This document shows, one piece after another, positions 47,044-56,388 of a stretch of DNA of 64,000 nucleotides. The stretch covers positions 62,001 through 126,000 of the forward strand of contig NZ_JACCDD010000003.1 of NCBI RefSeq assembly GCF_013415115.1, given 5' to 3'. The translations under genes and the position numbers were made by a program. How positions within the stretch are numbered: position 1 is the stretch's first letter; every line of letters begins with the position of its first letter. Source of the stretch: Vreelandella zhaodongensis. Its GTDB lineage: Bacteria > Pseudomonadota > Gammaproteobacteria > Pseudomonadales > Halomonadaceae. Under the pieces are notes generated by a model, which worked only from the letters and a program-made list of their open reading frames with translations, had not been told where the DNA came from and did not search any database.

Positions 47044-50000
47044 TGCGTTTATCAGATATTTCAGTTCAGCGGCCAGTGCTGGCAATGGTGATTGCAGCAC
47101 TGATTATAGCCTTCGGGTTGATGGCACTTAATCGCCTGCCGCTGCAAGAGTATCCAACGGTTGATCCGCCTATTGTCAGCATTGATACACGCTACTCCGG
47201 CGCCTCAGCAAGCGTCGTGGAAACACGTATTACACAAGTTCTCGAAGATCGTATTGCAGGCGTTGAAGGCATTGAACTGATCACGTCGCAGAGCGAAGAC
47301 GGACGTTCACGTATCGAAATTGAGTTTTCACTTAGTCGAGACATTGATGCTGCTGCAAACGATATACGTGACCGTATCTCGGGGGCCCTACGAAACCTAC
47401 CAGATGATGCGGATAACCCCGAGGTCACCAAGGCCGACAGTAGTGAAACGATTGTGATATGGCTCAGCCTGTCGGGAGAAAATTACTCGATTACTGAATT
47501 AACCGATTACGCCAACCGGTTTTTAGTCGATAGCCTCTCGGTCCAGCCAGGCGTTGCTCGGGTGCGCGTTGGTGGCGGGCGCGACTATGCCATGCGGGTA
47601 TGGCTCAATCGCAATGCAATGGCCGCACGAGGATTGACAGTAGGTGATATCGAGGATGCACTACGCGCTGAAAACGTCGAGTTACCAGCAGGCTCCCTAG
47701 AGTCCGCCGATCGCCAGTTTATCGTACGTCTGCCCCGTAGTTTTGCCACCGCCGATGACTTTAAGCGTTTAGCACTTAATCAGAGCGAGAACGGCTATTT
47801 GGTACGCCTGGCAGATGTCGCCAGGGTGGAAGTTGGCTCCGTCGAAGACCGATCCGTTTTCCGAGCCAACGGCGTCCCGATGGTCGGGCTGGGCATGATT
47901 ATGCAGTCTACCGCTAACGTGATTGAGCTATCAGAAGCCGTACAGCAAGAGATGGAGCGACTACAGGGAACGCTGCCTGAAGGGATGTCACTGAGTCTCA
48001 ACTTTGATGCCTCAGTCTTTGTATCGGGTGCGATCCGCCAAGTAGTCATGACGCTATTTATTGCCATGGGGCTAGTTGTTGTGGTGATTTTTCTCTTCTT
48101 GGGCAATCTACGCACCACACTCGTCCCTGCCGTAACCGTTCCTATTGCCGTTATTGGTGCCTTTACGGCCCTGGCAGCCATGAACTTCTCGATCAACCTC
48201 CTAACGCTTCTTGCGCTAGTGCTGGCCATTGGTTTGATTGTTGATGACGCCATTGTCGTACTGGAAAACATTAACCGGCGCATGCATGACTACGGCGAAA
48301 CACCATTGGTCGCCGCCTTTCGTGGAACACGGCAAATCGCCTTTGCCGTCATTGCAACCACGTTAGTGCTGGTAGCGGTGTTTGTGCCACTCAGCATGCT
48401 GCAGGGAGATATTGGTCGATTATTTTCGGAATTCGCCCTCACCATGGCGGCGGCGGTTGTGGTCTCGACACTTCTGGCACTCACCCTCACCCCCATGATG
48501 GCCTCAAAAATCCTCAAACCCGGTATGCACGACAGTCATATTGGCAGAGCTGTTCAATGGTTACTTAGCAAGACTCAGTACCATTACAAATGTGCACTTG
48601 AGGTCGTTTTGAAGCTTAAATGGCTAGTCGTTGCACTGTTTTTCCTGTTGATTGCTGCCACTGCTTGGCTTGCGACTGAGCTACCCAATGAATATACGCC
48701 GCAAGAGGATCGCGGTAATTTTATTGTGCTCGTTAATGGCCCAGAAGGCGCCACATTCGACTACATGATGGACTATATGGACGAAATTGAGGCTAGGCTC
48801 GCGTCCTTTGTTGAAAGCGGAGAGTTTGAGCGCGTTGTGGTACGCGCCCCTCGGGGGTTTGGCAATATTGAAAACTTCAACAGCGGCTTCATCATTATCA
48901 ACATGGCCGATTGGGGCAGTCGCCGCAGCGCCTGGGAAATTATGCCCGACGTCCGCCAGACACTCAGCTCATTACCCGGCGTGCAAGCGTTCCCGGTCAT
49001 GCGCCAAGGGTTCGGTCAACGTACCCAAAAGCCTGTGCAGTTTGTACTAGGAGGCGGTACTTACGAAGACCTAGCACGTTGGCGCGACACGCTCGTCAAT
49101 CATGTGCGCGAGGATAACCCGCGACTTACCGCGCTTGAGAGCAATTACGATGAGACCCAGCCTCAGCTTCGTGTCGATATCAACTATGAACGCGCTGCAG
49201 CACTAGGCGTTACGGTTACCGAAATAGGCCGAACGCTTGAAGTGCTACTGGGGGGCCGCAATGTTACCCGCTACGTCGATGACGGCGAAGAGTATGATGT
49301 CATTTTGGAGGGGGATCGAGGTCGCCAAAATAGCCCCCGCGCACTGGACAATATCCAGGTGCGGTCTGCACGCTCAGGGGAACTGATCCCTCTTGCCAGT
49401 TTGGTCACACTGTCTGATTTTGCGGGTGCTAGCACGCTGAACCGTTTTGACCGCGTACGCGCCATTACGATTGAAGCCAACTTAGCGGATGGCTACCCGT
49501 TAGGTGAGGCACTGGCGTATTTGCAAGAGACGGCTGACACTATTCTTCCGGAGGAGGCACAAACAAACCTAGCGGGTCCTTCGCGTGATTTTCAACAGGC
49601 TAGCGGTGCCACTACCTTCCTGTTGGTACTGGGTGCTGTCGTGGTGTTCCTGGTGCTGGCCGCTCAGTTTGAGAGCTTAATTCACCCGTTTGTGATTATG
49701 CTGACGGTGCCATTAGCCATGAGTGGCGCCCTGCTTGCCCTTCTGCTCAGTGGGCAGTCACTCAATATCTATAGCCAAGTGGGGCTGGTGTTGTTGATAG
49801 GCCTAGCCGCTAAGAACGGCATTTTAATCGTGGAGTTTGCCAATCAGCTGCGCGACCAGGGCCAAGCATTCCGCTCTGCCTTAGTTGAAGCGTCAGTGAC
49901 TCGCCTGCGGCCCATTCTGATGACCGCAGTCACCACCATGGCGGGAGCGATACCACTCATCGTATCAAGCGGGCCTGGGGCCGAGTCACGCTTGGTCATT

Positions 50001-50183
50001 GGTACAGTGATTATGGCGGGAGTTGGTTCTGCCACCCTGTTTACGCTGTTTGTCGTGCCCGTGGCCTACGACCTTCTCGCGCGCTACTCAGGCTCACCAG
50101 GAGCCGTCAAACGCCAGCTAGAAGAAGAGATCGCCAACGCCCCAACAGCGTATCAGCCGCCGATTGATTCACCACCGCGCTAA
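47043..50183 (+). CDS. RND-family multidrug efflux permease (HAE-1 type)
   Basis: The 1046-residue protein is a full-length AcrB-type pump: 12 membrane helices in two repeats, two large periplasmic loops, and the proton-relay Asp pair in TM4 (GLIVDDAIVVLENI near residue 400). Conserved starts (MRLSDISVQRPVLAMVI) and LPLQEYPTVDPPIVSI are present. It exports lipophilic or amphipathic compounds using the proton gradient. The substrate range cannot be read from sequence. Confidence 0.96.
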   Translation: MRLSDISVQRPVLAMVIAALIIAFGLMALNRLPLQEYPTVDPPIVSIDTRYSGASASVVETRITQVLEDRIAGVEGIELITSQSEDGRSRIEIEFSLSRDIDAAANDIRDRISGALRNLPDDADNPEVTKADSSETIVIWLSLSGENYSITELTDYANRFLVDSLSVQPGVARVRVGGGRDYAMRVWLNRNAMAARGLTVGDIEDALRAENVELPAGSLESADRQFIVRLPRSFATADDFKRLALNQSENGYLVRLADVARVEVGSVEDRSVFRANGVPMVGLGMIMQSTANVIELSEAVQQEMERLQGTLPEGMSLSLNFDASVFVSGAIRQVVMTLFIAMGLVVVVIFLFLGNLRTTLVPAVTVPIAVIGAFTALAAMNFSINLLTLLALVLAIGLIVDDAIVVLENINRRMHDYGETPLVAAFRGTRQIAFAVIATTLVLVAVFVPLSMLQGDIGRLFSEFALTMAAAVVVSTLLALTLTPMMASKILKPGMHDSHIGRAVQWLLSKTQYHYKCALEVVLKLKWLVVALFFLLIAATAWLATELPNEYTPQEDRGNFIVLVNGPEGATFDYMMDYMDEIEARLASFVESGEFERVVVRAPRGFGNIENFNSGFIIINMADWGSRRSAWEIMPDVRQTLSSLPGVQAFPVMRQGFGQRTQKPVQFVLGGGTYEDLARWRDTLVNHVREDNPRLTALESNYDETQPQLRVDINYERAAALGVTVTEIGRTLEVLLGGRNVTRYVDDGEEYDVILEGDRGRQNSPRALDNIQVRSARSGELIPLASLVTLSDFAGASTLNRFDRVRAITIEANLADGYPLGEALAYLQETADTILPEEAQTNLAGPSRDFQQASGATTFLLVLGAVVVFLVLAAQFESLIHPFVIMLTVPLAMSGALLALLLSGQSLNIYSQVGLVLLIGLAAKNGILIVEFANQLRDQGQAFRSALVEASVTRLRPILMTAVTTMAGAIPLIVSSGPGAESRLVIGTVIMAGVGSATLFTLFVVPVAYDLLARYSGSPGAVKRQLEEEIANAPTAYQPPIDSPPR

Positions 50184-50234
50184 CCTTAGAAGGAGTGGTT
50201 GATCCTGGCCTTTTCTCGACAACCATGCCCAGCA

Positions 50235-50266
50235 CACAAAGGGCGCTTTTTAAAGCGCCCTTTGTG
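50235..50266. terminator. Bidirectional hairpin between the RND operon and DUF3617 gene
   Basis: CACAAAGGGCGCTTT (50235-50249) pairs perfectly over 15 bases with AAAGCGCCCTTTGTG (50252-50266). It lies 52 bases after the pump stop and 67 bases beyond the stop of the converging DUF3617 gene. There is no external T run, so its strength as a terminator is uncertain. Confidence 0.7.
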
Positions 50267-50332
50267 ATCAACGTTGTAAACAAAAATGCTGCCAACAAAA
50301 ACGCTGTGAAACAACGCAGCGTTAGCGTTTAC

Positions 50333-50761
50333 TTACTCGCAATTACCAATCCGCTCACCCTCAATCACAGTATTCATCGTCAGTTCACCCATCGGTGACT
50401 GGGTGAAAATATCCACTGTGCCCTCAATTTTCTCGCCCATAAAACGCATCTCGCCATTGATGGTTGCTTCTCCACCTTCAGCGCGGCACATCATGCTATA
50501 TTCAAGGCCGTCGGCATTCATATCTTGATTAAGCAGTTCACAGCCTTCTTCTTCTTCAATAAAACCGAACTCTGCGCCCTCCAGTTCTTCCTGGGTAATA
50601 CACTGGCGCTCTGTTTCGGTTTGATCTGGAATCTGCATATCACCATCCATACTGGTGACGCTGACAAATTCCCACTCGCCCGGCGTGACATTGGGTGTTG
50701 CGGCTAGGGCGACCACCGGGAGTGTCAACGCTGCAGTTACTACTATGTTACGTATCATCAT
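50333..50761 (-). CDS. DUF3617 domain-containing periplasmic protein
   Basis: Taking the ATG at 50761 gives 142 residues; ATGs at 50770 and 50758 are also possible. A signal peptide (MMIRNIVVTAALTLPVVALA) leads into the DUF3617 pattern: VTPGEWEFVSVTSMDG, then paired cysteines (ERQCITQEEL, EGCELLNQD, YSMMCRAEGG, and a final Cys). The family has no known function; the cysteines probably form disulfides in the periplasm. Confidence 0.82.
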   Translation of the reverse strand: MMIRNIVVTAALTLPVVALAATPNVTPGEWEFVSVTSMDGDMQIPDQTETERQCITQEELEGAEFGFIEEEEGCELLNQDMNADGLEYSMMCRAEGGEATINGEMRFMGEKIEGTVDIFTQSPMGELTMNTVIEGERIGNCE

Positions 50762-50900
50762 CGCTCTCATCTCTAGGTTGCTTAAGGAGTCCACTATCAT
50801 CCTACCTGATTCATTTCTCGCATGCCTGGCCACTCGACACACTGCTACACTGTTTCTTTAAAATCTAGCTGCTTTAAGACCTATACCATAGGAACGAACG

Positions 50901-51110
50901 ATGCATGACGACGCCTTGGTAAATCACGATTTCCACTGTCCCTACTGCGATGCGCCCCTCACCTTTGTGATTGATACGTCCCAGGGTAGTCATGACACTT
51001 GGGAAGACTGCCACCAATGTTGCGCACCGATTCAATTGCATATCATTGTTTCACTTGTGACCGGCGAGTTGGAAACGGTCTTAACCGGACGCGATGACGA
51101 AGTGTTATAA
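50901..51110 (+). CDS. CPXCG motif-containing cysteine-rich protein
   Basis: The 69-residue protein has a zinc-ribbon-like layout: CPYCDAPLTFVID near residue 13 and ECHQC-type DCHQCCAPIQLHI near residue 37. It matches the CPXCG family of small proteins with unknown function. AGGAACG precedes the ATG. It converges with potI (7 bases apart). Confidence 0.88.
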   Translation: MHDDALVNHDFHCPYCDAPLTFVIDTSQGSHDTWEDCHQCCAPIQLHIIVSLVTGELETVLTGRDDEVL

Positions 51111-51117
51111 GCATTCA

Positions 51118-51960
51118 TCAAATGCTATCGACCTGCTTTAGCTGCGCCCTTCGCTTTGCCTCACCTCGGCGCATGAGGTACCACGCTAAAAACGTTACCA
51201 GCGATACCGCCAAGATAATCAGTGTAGCAAGCGCATTAATTTTCGGTGATACACCCATGCGCACTGACGAAAACACCACCATCGGAAGTGTATTTGCACC
51301 AGGGCCGGAAACAAAGCTGGCAATGACCAAGTCATCCAGTGAAAGCGTAAACGCCAGTAGCCACCCCGCGGCTAAGGCGGGAGAAATCACCGGCAGAGTA
51401 ACCAGAAAGAACGTCTTCACTGGTGGAGACCCCAGATCCATCGCGGCCTCTTCAATAGACCGGTCAATCTCACGCAAGCGCGCCGCGACCACCACCGCAA
51501 CATAAGCACTGCAGAAGGTTGTGTGGGCAATCCAGATGGTGGCTACGCCCCTATCTGCAGGCCATCCGATTAGCTGTGCCATTTGTACAAACAACAGCAA
51601 CAAGGAAAGCCCTGTAATCACTTCCGGCATTACCAGGGGGGCTGTCACCATGCTTGACAGCACCGTTTTACCTCGAAAATGGCCGTAACGAGTCATAACA
51701 AATGCGGCTACCGTCCCCAGGCAAACGGCCATACTGGCGGAAAAAAAGGCAATTTTCAGGCTTGTCCATACTGCCGCAAGTATTTGCCGATCGCGAAATA
51801 GCTCCCCATACCATTGCGTGGAGAAGCCAGCCCACACGGTGACTAACCGTGAAGCATTGAAGGAGTAAACCACCAACACCACCATCGGCAAATAGAGGAA
51901 CAGAAGGCCCAATATCAACATCACCGTGGTAAAACTTGGGCGCCGACTCAGCAGCATCAT
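51118..51960 (-). CDS. potI: Putrescine/spermidine ABC transporter permease PotI
   Basis: The start is ATG 51960, overlapping the potH stop by four bases (ATGA); this gives 280 residues (MMLLSRRPSFTTVMLILG). A longer frame runs through potH and is not favoured. About six membrane segments and the EAA loop (IEEAAMDLGSPPVKTFFLVT) are visible, and SLDDLVIASFVSGPG is typical of PotI/PotC. It forms the inner-membrane channel with PotH. Confidence 0.95.
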   Translation of the reverse strand: MMLLSRRPSFTTVMLILGLLFLYLPMVVLVVYSFNASRLVTVWAGFSTQWYGELFRDRQILAAVWTSLKIAFFSASMAVCLGTVAAFVMTRYGHFRGKTVLSSMVTAPLVMPEVITGLSLLLLFVQMAQLIGWPADRGVATIWIAHTTFCSAYVAVVVAARLREIDRSIEEAAMDLGSPPVKTFFLVTLPVISPALAAGWLLAFTLSLDDLVIASFVSGPGANTLPMVVFSSVRMGVSPKINALATLIILAVSLVTFLAWYLMRRGEAKRRAQLKQVDSI

Positions 51961-52892
51961 TCTTTTAGCTCCCGAGACTGGTAGCGGTGGAACCACACAA
52001 TAGGCATCAGTAGTAGTAACAGCATCACCATGGCCAACGCAGATGCTACCGGCCAATCACGATTTAAGAAGAATTCCTCCCAAAGCACCTTACCGATCAT
52101 CGCGGTATTGGGGCCACCCAACAATTCAGGAATGACAAACTCCCCCACTGCAGGGATAAATACCAACATGGATCCCGCAACAATGCCGCCCATTGAGAGC
52201 GGAAGTGTGACGTTAAGAAAGGTATTAAACTTGTGCGAACCAAGATCTGATGCAGCCTCTAGCAATGCACTATCCAACCGCGCTAGATGGGCATAAAGCG
52301 GCAACACCATAAACGGTAAATAGGCATACACAATGCCAATAATGACCGCAAACTGGGTATTCATCATACGCAGCGGAGAGCTGATCAAACCGATGCCCAT
52401 CAAAAAGTTATTGATCAATCCGCTGTTACTCAGAATGCCCATCCAGGCATAAACTCGGATTAAAAATGACGTCCATGAGGGCAGCATGACCAACAGCAGC
52501 AAGATAAGCTGCCAACGACCAGGGGCACGTGCCATGGCATACGCCATTGGGTAGCCAATCAGCAAACAAACGGTGGTCGAAATAAATGCTGTTTTAATAG
52601 ACCCCCAATACGCTGCCACATAGAGCGAATCCGACAACAAAAACAAATAGTTGCCCAGACTTAGAACAACTTTCAGTGTTTGGTTGGCGTACTCAACCAG
52701 CGGCCCGTATGGCGGGATGGCAATCACCGCCTCCGAAAGGCTGATTTTTAGGACAAGTGCAAACGGCAACAAAAAGAATAGCGTAAGCCACACCAGCGGA
52801 AACGCAATGACGGCACGACGGCCTAACTGCATCCGCTTAGTAAGGCCTGTAAGGCGGGATGGCATCATCGTCGACAATCTCCTAGCGGGCAT
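51957..52892 (-). CDS. potH: Putrescine/spermidine ABC transporter permease PotH
   Basis: The 311-residue membrane protein begins at ATG 52892, overlapping the potG stop by one base (TGATG). The EAA loop reads LLEAASDLGSHKFNTFLNVT, and FIPAVGEFVIPELLGGPNT follows, both typical for PotH/PotB. Confidence 0.95.
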   Translation of the reverse strand: MPARRLSTMMPSRLTGLTKRMQLGRRAVIAFPLVWLTLFFLLPFALVLKISLSEAVIAIPPYGPLVEYANQTLKVVLSLGNYLFLLSDSLYVAAYWGSIKTAFISTTVCLLIGYPMAYAMARAPGRWQLILLLLVMLPSWTSFLIRVYAWMGILSNSGLINNFLMGIGLISSPLRMMNTQFAVIIGIVYAYLPFMVLPLYAHLARLDSALLEAASDLGSHKFNTFLNVTLPLSMGGIVAGSMLVFIPAVGEFVIPELLGGPNTAMIGKVLWEEFFLNRDWPVASALAMVMLLLLLMPIVWFHRYQSRELKE

Positions 52893-54076
52893 CAGCGGTT
52901 CAGCACGATAGCGCTATGGTCTTCCCAATAGACATAGACGCTATCCCCCCAGGTCGGACGATCCCCCCGCCGCTCGGTATTCGCCATACTCACTTTAATC
53001 AATTGCCCCGAAGCCGTGCGGACGTAATAAAGTGAGTAGCCCCCTAGATAGGCAATATCATCAACGTTTCCCGCCTCCCAATTGTATTCTCCTGAAGGTT
53101 GCTCACGGGTTAACCAGATTTTCTCCGGGCGCACTGCGGCCCAGGCGCGGCGATCCACCGCTTGGGTAGTAATGCCGTGATCAATATAGATTGGCCGAGA
53201 CAACGCAGGAGCTGCAATAAGGCAGTGATCCGCCGCATCTTCAATAATCTCTCCTTCAAACAGATTTACCGTACCGACGAATTCCGCCACCATACGGCTG
53301 GCAGGACTTTCATAAATATCTACCGGAGAGCCGACCTGTTCGATCCAGCCATCAGCCATAATCGCAACACGGTCAGCCATGGTCATGGCTTCTTCTTGAT
53401 CATGGGTAACCATTATGCAGGTAACACCTACCTGCTCAATGATCTCAACAACCTCGAGTTGCATCTCAGTGCGCAGCTTTTTGTCTAGCGCTCCCATCGG
53501 CTCATCCAGCAACAGCAGTTTGGGACGTTTGGCCAGCGAACGCGCAAGCGCGACCCGTTGGCGCTGTCCGCCGGAAAGCTGGTGCGGTTTACGCTTAGCG
53601 AAGCGCTCCATGTGCACAAGCTTGAGCATTTGAGCCACACGTGCATCAATCTCAGCCTTAGGCAACTTATCTTGCTTAAGCCCAAACGCGATGTTTTGCG
53701 CTACCGTCATATGGGGAAATAACGCATAGGATTGAAACATCATGTTGATTGGACGCTTATGAGGCGGCATCGTGGTAATGTTTTCGCCGCCTAGTAAAAT
53801 CTGCCCTTCACTCGGTGTTTCAAACCCTGCCAACATTCGCAGCAACGTCGATTTACCTGACCCTGACCCACCTAACAACGCGAAAATTTCGCCGCGTTTC
53901 ACCTGCAAGCTCACATCATCTACCGCCAGAGCATCGTCAAAACGCTTACTTAAACGCGTTACCTCAAGAACAATATCTTCAGCAAATCTAGGCGTTTTTC
54001 CCTGGGTACGCGGAGAAGCGGGAAGAATTACCGACGAAGAGGATGATGGCTCGTTCGACAGGGACGTAGTGACCAT
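52892..54076 (-). CDS. potG: Putrescine/spermidine ABC transporter ATPase PotG
   Basis: The 394-residue ATPase starts at ATG 54076 (GGGAG upstream). Its first 40 residues are Ser/Pro-rich and absent from the catalytic fold. Then come Walker A (GGSGSGKST), LSGGQRQR, Walker B (LLLDEPMGALD) and VTHDQEEAM. The C-terminal TOBE region (AAVRPEKIWLTREQ) is normal. It powers polyamine uptake. Confidence 0.96.
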   Translation of the reverse strand: MVTTSLSNEPSSSSSVILPASPRTQGKTPRFAEDIVLEVTRLSKRFDDALAVDDVSLQVKRGEIFALLGGSGSGKSTLLRMLAGFETPSEGQILLGGENITTMPPHKRPINMMFQSYALFPHMTVAQNIAFGLKQDKLPKAEIDARVAQMLKLVHMERFAKRKPHQLSGGQRQRVALARSLAKRPKLLLLDEPMGALDKKLRTEMQLEVVEIIEQVGVTCIMVTHDQEEAMTMADRVAIMADGWIEQVGSPVDIYESPASRMVAEFVGTVNLFEGEIIEDAADHCLIAAPALSRPIYIDHGITTQAVDRRAWAAVRPEKIWLTREQPSGEYNWEAGNVDDIAYLGGYSLYYVRTASGQLIKVSMANTERRGDRPTWGDSVYVYWEDHSAIVLNR

Positions 54077-54120
54077 GCGCCACTCCCATCAAAAGGCCCG
54101 GCAGCCGGGCGTTAAAAATG

Positions 54121-54151
54121 ACAGCGAGCCAAGTCAATCTTGGCTCGCTGT
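54121..54151 (-). terminator. Hairpin between potF and potG, likely attenuator
   Basis: ACAGCGAGCCAAG (54121-54133) and CTTGGCTCGCTGT (54139-54151) form a perfect 13-bp stem with a 5-base loop. On the minus strand it is followed after CA by TTTTT. It lies 20 bases after the potF stop and 45 bases before potG. It probably ends part of the potF transcripts or protects their 3' end, giving more binding protein than membrane parts. Confidence 0.75.
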
Positions 54152-54170
54152 TAGTTAGGCACTGATAAAA

Positions 54171-55274
54171 TTAACGACCTGCTTTAACGCGGTTCCAAAT
54201 GCGAGTGCGAACACGCTGAACGGCTTGGGGCTTTTCCGCTATGACATAAAGGTTTTCCATCACCTCATCACTTGGATAGATCGCCTGATCATTAAGAATG
54301 TCGTCAGGCAAGAATTCATTGGCCGCAGCATTGGGGTTAGCGTAGCGCACATAATCGGTAATTTCGGCGGCAATCTCGCCTTCAAGAATAAAGTTAATAA
54401 ACGCATGTGCATTATCGGGATTGGGTGCATCCGCTGGCACCGCCATCATATCGAACCATAGCTCAGCGCCCTCTTTAGGAATACTGTAACCAATGGTGAA
54501 ATCACGCCCCGCCTCTTCAGCACGGTCGGCCGCTTGGAAAACGTCTCCAGAGTACCCCGCTGCCACACAGATATCGCCATTCGCTAGATCAGTCACATAG
54601 CGAGAGGAGTGGAAATAAGTCATATTATCGCGCACAGAGGCGATCAAATCCCCCGCGGCTTGTAGGTCTTCCGTTTCATTACTATGCGGATCAAGTCCCA
54701 GATAGGCTAGCGCCGGTGTCAGCATTTCGGAGCCAGAGTCAAGCATCGATAGTCCGCACCCGGCCTTGGCAAGCTGCGTGGTAATATCGGTATCAAAAAG
54801 CAACGCCCAACTGTCTAATGGCGCATCCTCACCAAGGATGTCAGTAACACGCTCAACGTTATAGCCAATTCCATTAGTTCCCCACATGTAGGGCACTGAG
54901 TAGCGGCTACCTTTGTCTACAACGTCCAGTTTTTTCAGAAGCTGGCTATCAAGATTGTCCAGATTGGGGAGTTTTGCGTGATCAAGCTCCTGGTATGCCC
55001 CCGCCTGAATCTGGCGTGTCAAAAAATAAGTAGAAGGAACCACTACATCGTAGCCAGACCGGCCAGACAAAAGGGCAGCGTCTAAAATTTCATTGCTGTC
55101 GTAAACATCGTAGATCACGTCGATGCCGGTGCGCTTAGTAAACTTCTCAAGCGTTTCTGGTGCAACATAGTCTGACCAATTATAAACTCGCACTTCGTTT
55201 GCTTGGGCAGTTGCAGCCGCTACGGCAAAAGAGATGGCCGTAACGGCCACTGAAAGTTTGTGAACATTCCCCAC
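54171..55274 (-). CDS. potF: Putrescine-type ABC transporter substrate-binding protein PotF
   Basis: The start is probably GTG 55274, 7 bases after AAGGAG; this gives 367 residues with a signal peptide ending near AQA. The longest frame adds 15 residues before it. The mature protein begins NEVRVYNWSDYVAPETLEKF, the PotF/PotD hallmark, and has VPYMWGTNGIGYN and an NPNAAANEFLPDDI region. It binds putrescine or related polyamines in the periplasm. It is the first gene of potFGHI. Confidence 0.94.
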   Translation of the reverse strand: MGNVHKLSVAVTAISFAVAAATAQANEVRVYNWSDYVAPETLEKFTKRTGIDVIYDVYDSNEILDAALLSGRSGYDVVVPSTYFLTRQIQAGAYQELDHAKLPNLDNLDSQLLKKLDVVDKGSRYSVPYMWGTNGIGYNVERVTDILGEDAPLDSWALLFDTDITTQLAKAGCGLSMLDSGSEMLTPALAYLGLDPHSNETEDLQAAGDLIASVRDNMTYFHSSRYVTDLANGDICVAAGYSGDVFQAADRAEEAGRDFTIGYSIPKEGAELWFDMMAVPADAPNPDNAHAFINFILEGEIAAEITDYVRYANPNAAANEFLPDDILNDQAIYPSDEVMENLYVIAEKPQAVQRVRTRIWNRVKAGR

Positions 55275-55498
55275 TTCAACACTCCTTATAAAAACCGGTA
55301 TCGCCCAATATCTATTCACTTACCGCCGTGTCATGGACACTCGCGACCTACGTAAAAACACTAAATACAGCAATTACCATCATGTAAGCCGTGCAAATTT
55401 TGAGGCGCCGTGGCACCTACCGCAAGCCTATGTGAAAAATTCTTGTATTCTGCGCTACATGACCCCACCTCTAAGCTAGCCAGATGCCAACAGAGTAA

Positions 55499-55535
55499 AT
55501 AGCCATACACTATTGGACAGATGGTTTTTTTCAAT
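55499..55535 (+). promoter_or_regulatory. OxyR-binding site upstream of ahpC
   Basis: The four half-sites ATAG (55499), CTAT (55510), ATGG (55521) and CAAT (55532) are separated by exactly 7 bases each. The OxyR consensus is ATAG-n7-CTAT-n7-ATAG-n7-CTAT, so 14 of 16 positions match. A -10-like TACTAT lies at 55559-55564, and the site borders the -35 position, as expected for an activator. The 338-base gap 55275-55612 holds this site and the ahpC promoter; I see no gene in it. Confidence 0.78.
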
Positions 55536-55612
55536 TTTAGCTATTAGTCGTAATTCGCTACTATTGCAGCAGCTTTTTCGACTGCCATTCACTTGTTATG
55601 GAGACGTTCTGA

Positions 55613-56176
55613 ATGTCCTTGATCAACACTGAAGTAAAACCGTTTAAAGCCACTGCGTATGTGAACGGCGAATTCGTCGATGTTAGTGATGCTGATCTGA
55701 AAGGCCAGTGGTCTATTTTCTTCTTTTACCCAGCCGATTTTACCTTTGTTTGCCCGACTGAACTTGGCGATCTAGCTGACAACTATGCTGAGTTTAAAAA
55801 GCTGGGCGTTGAAATCTACAGTGTTTCTACCGATACCCACTTTACTCACAAAGCATGGCACGACAGCTCTGAAACAATCGGCAAACTGCAGTACCCGATG
55901 ATCGCTGATCCAACGCTGCAAATTTCTCGCAACTTTGAAGTACTGATCGAAGAAGCAGGCCTTGCTGAGCGTGGCACTTTCGTTGTCGACCCAGACGGTA
56001 AGATCCAGATCGTTGAAATCAACGCAGGCAACATCGGCCGTAATGCTGAAGAACTGCTGCGCAAAGTAAAAGCTGCTCAGTATGTTCGTGCCAACCCAAA
56101 TGAAGTATGCCCCGCTAAATGGAAGGAAGGCGAAGAGACGCTTGCTCCGTCTCTGGACCTTGTAGGCAAAATCTAA
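55613..56176 (+). CDS. ahpC: Alkyl hydroperoxide reductase subunit C (peroxiredoxin)
   Basis: The 187-residue 2-Cys peroxiredoxin has the peroxidatic Cys47 in [12 protein letters not shown] and the resolving Cys166 in [10 protein letters not shown]. Length matches E. coli AhpC. It reduces hydrogen peroxide and organic peroxides and is recycled by AhpF. Expression is probably driven by OxyR from the site at 55499-55535. Confidence 0.98.
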   Translation: MSLINTEVKPFKATAYVNGEFVDVSDADLKGQWSIFFFYPADFTFVCPTELGDLADNYAEFKKLGVEIYSVSTDTHFTHKAWHDSSETIGKLQYPMIADPTLQISRNFEVLIEEAGLAERGTFVVDPDGKIQIVEINAGNIGRNAEELLRKVKAAQYVRANPNEVCPAKWKEGEETLAPSLDLVGKI

Positions 56177-56220
56177 ACTGCCTGATGCTGCCTTGCAGGG
56201 ATCATTCTCTCGGGCAGCAC

Positions 56221-56251
56221 AACACCCGGGCGCCAAGTCCGGGTGTTATTT
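56221..56251 (+). terminator. Terminator between ahpC and ahpF
   Basis: AACACCCGG (56221-56229) pairs with CCGGGTGTT (56239-56247), followed by ATTTATT. It suggests ahpF may also have its own promoter in 56252-56388. Confidence 0.7.
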
Positions 56252-56388
56252 ATTAAGTGCTTGTTTTAATTGCCCACTTTAATGCACGAACCTATTCTCC
56301 CTTGTGTCTTTTTCGACACCGTGGCTGCTCACGGTATCGTCACGCTATAGGTTGAGAACCTGATGTGCACGACAAGGAAACCGCTGTC

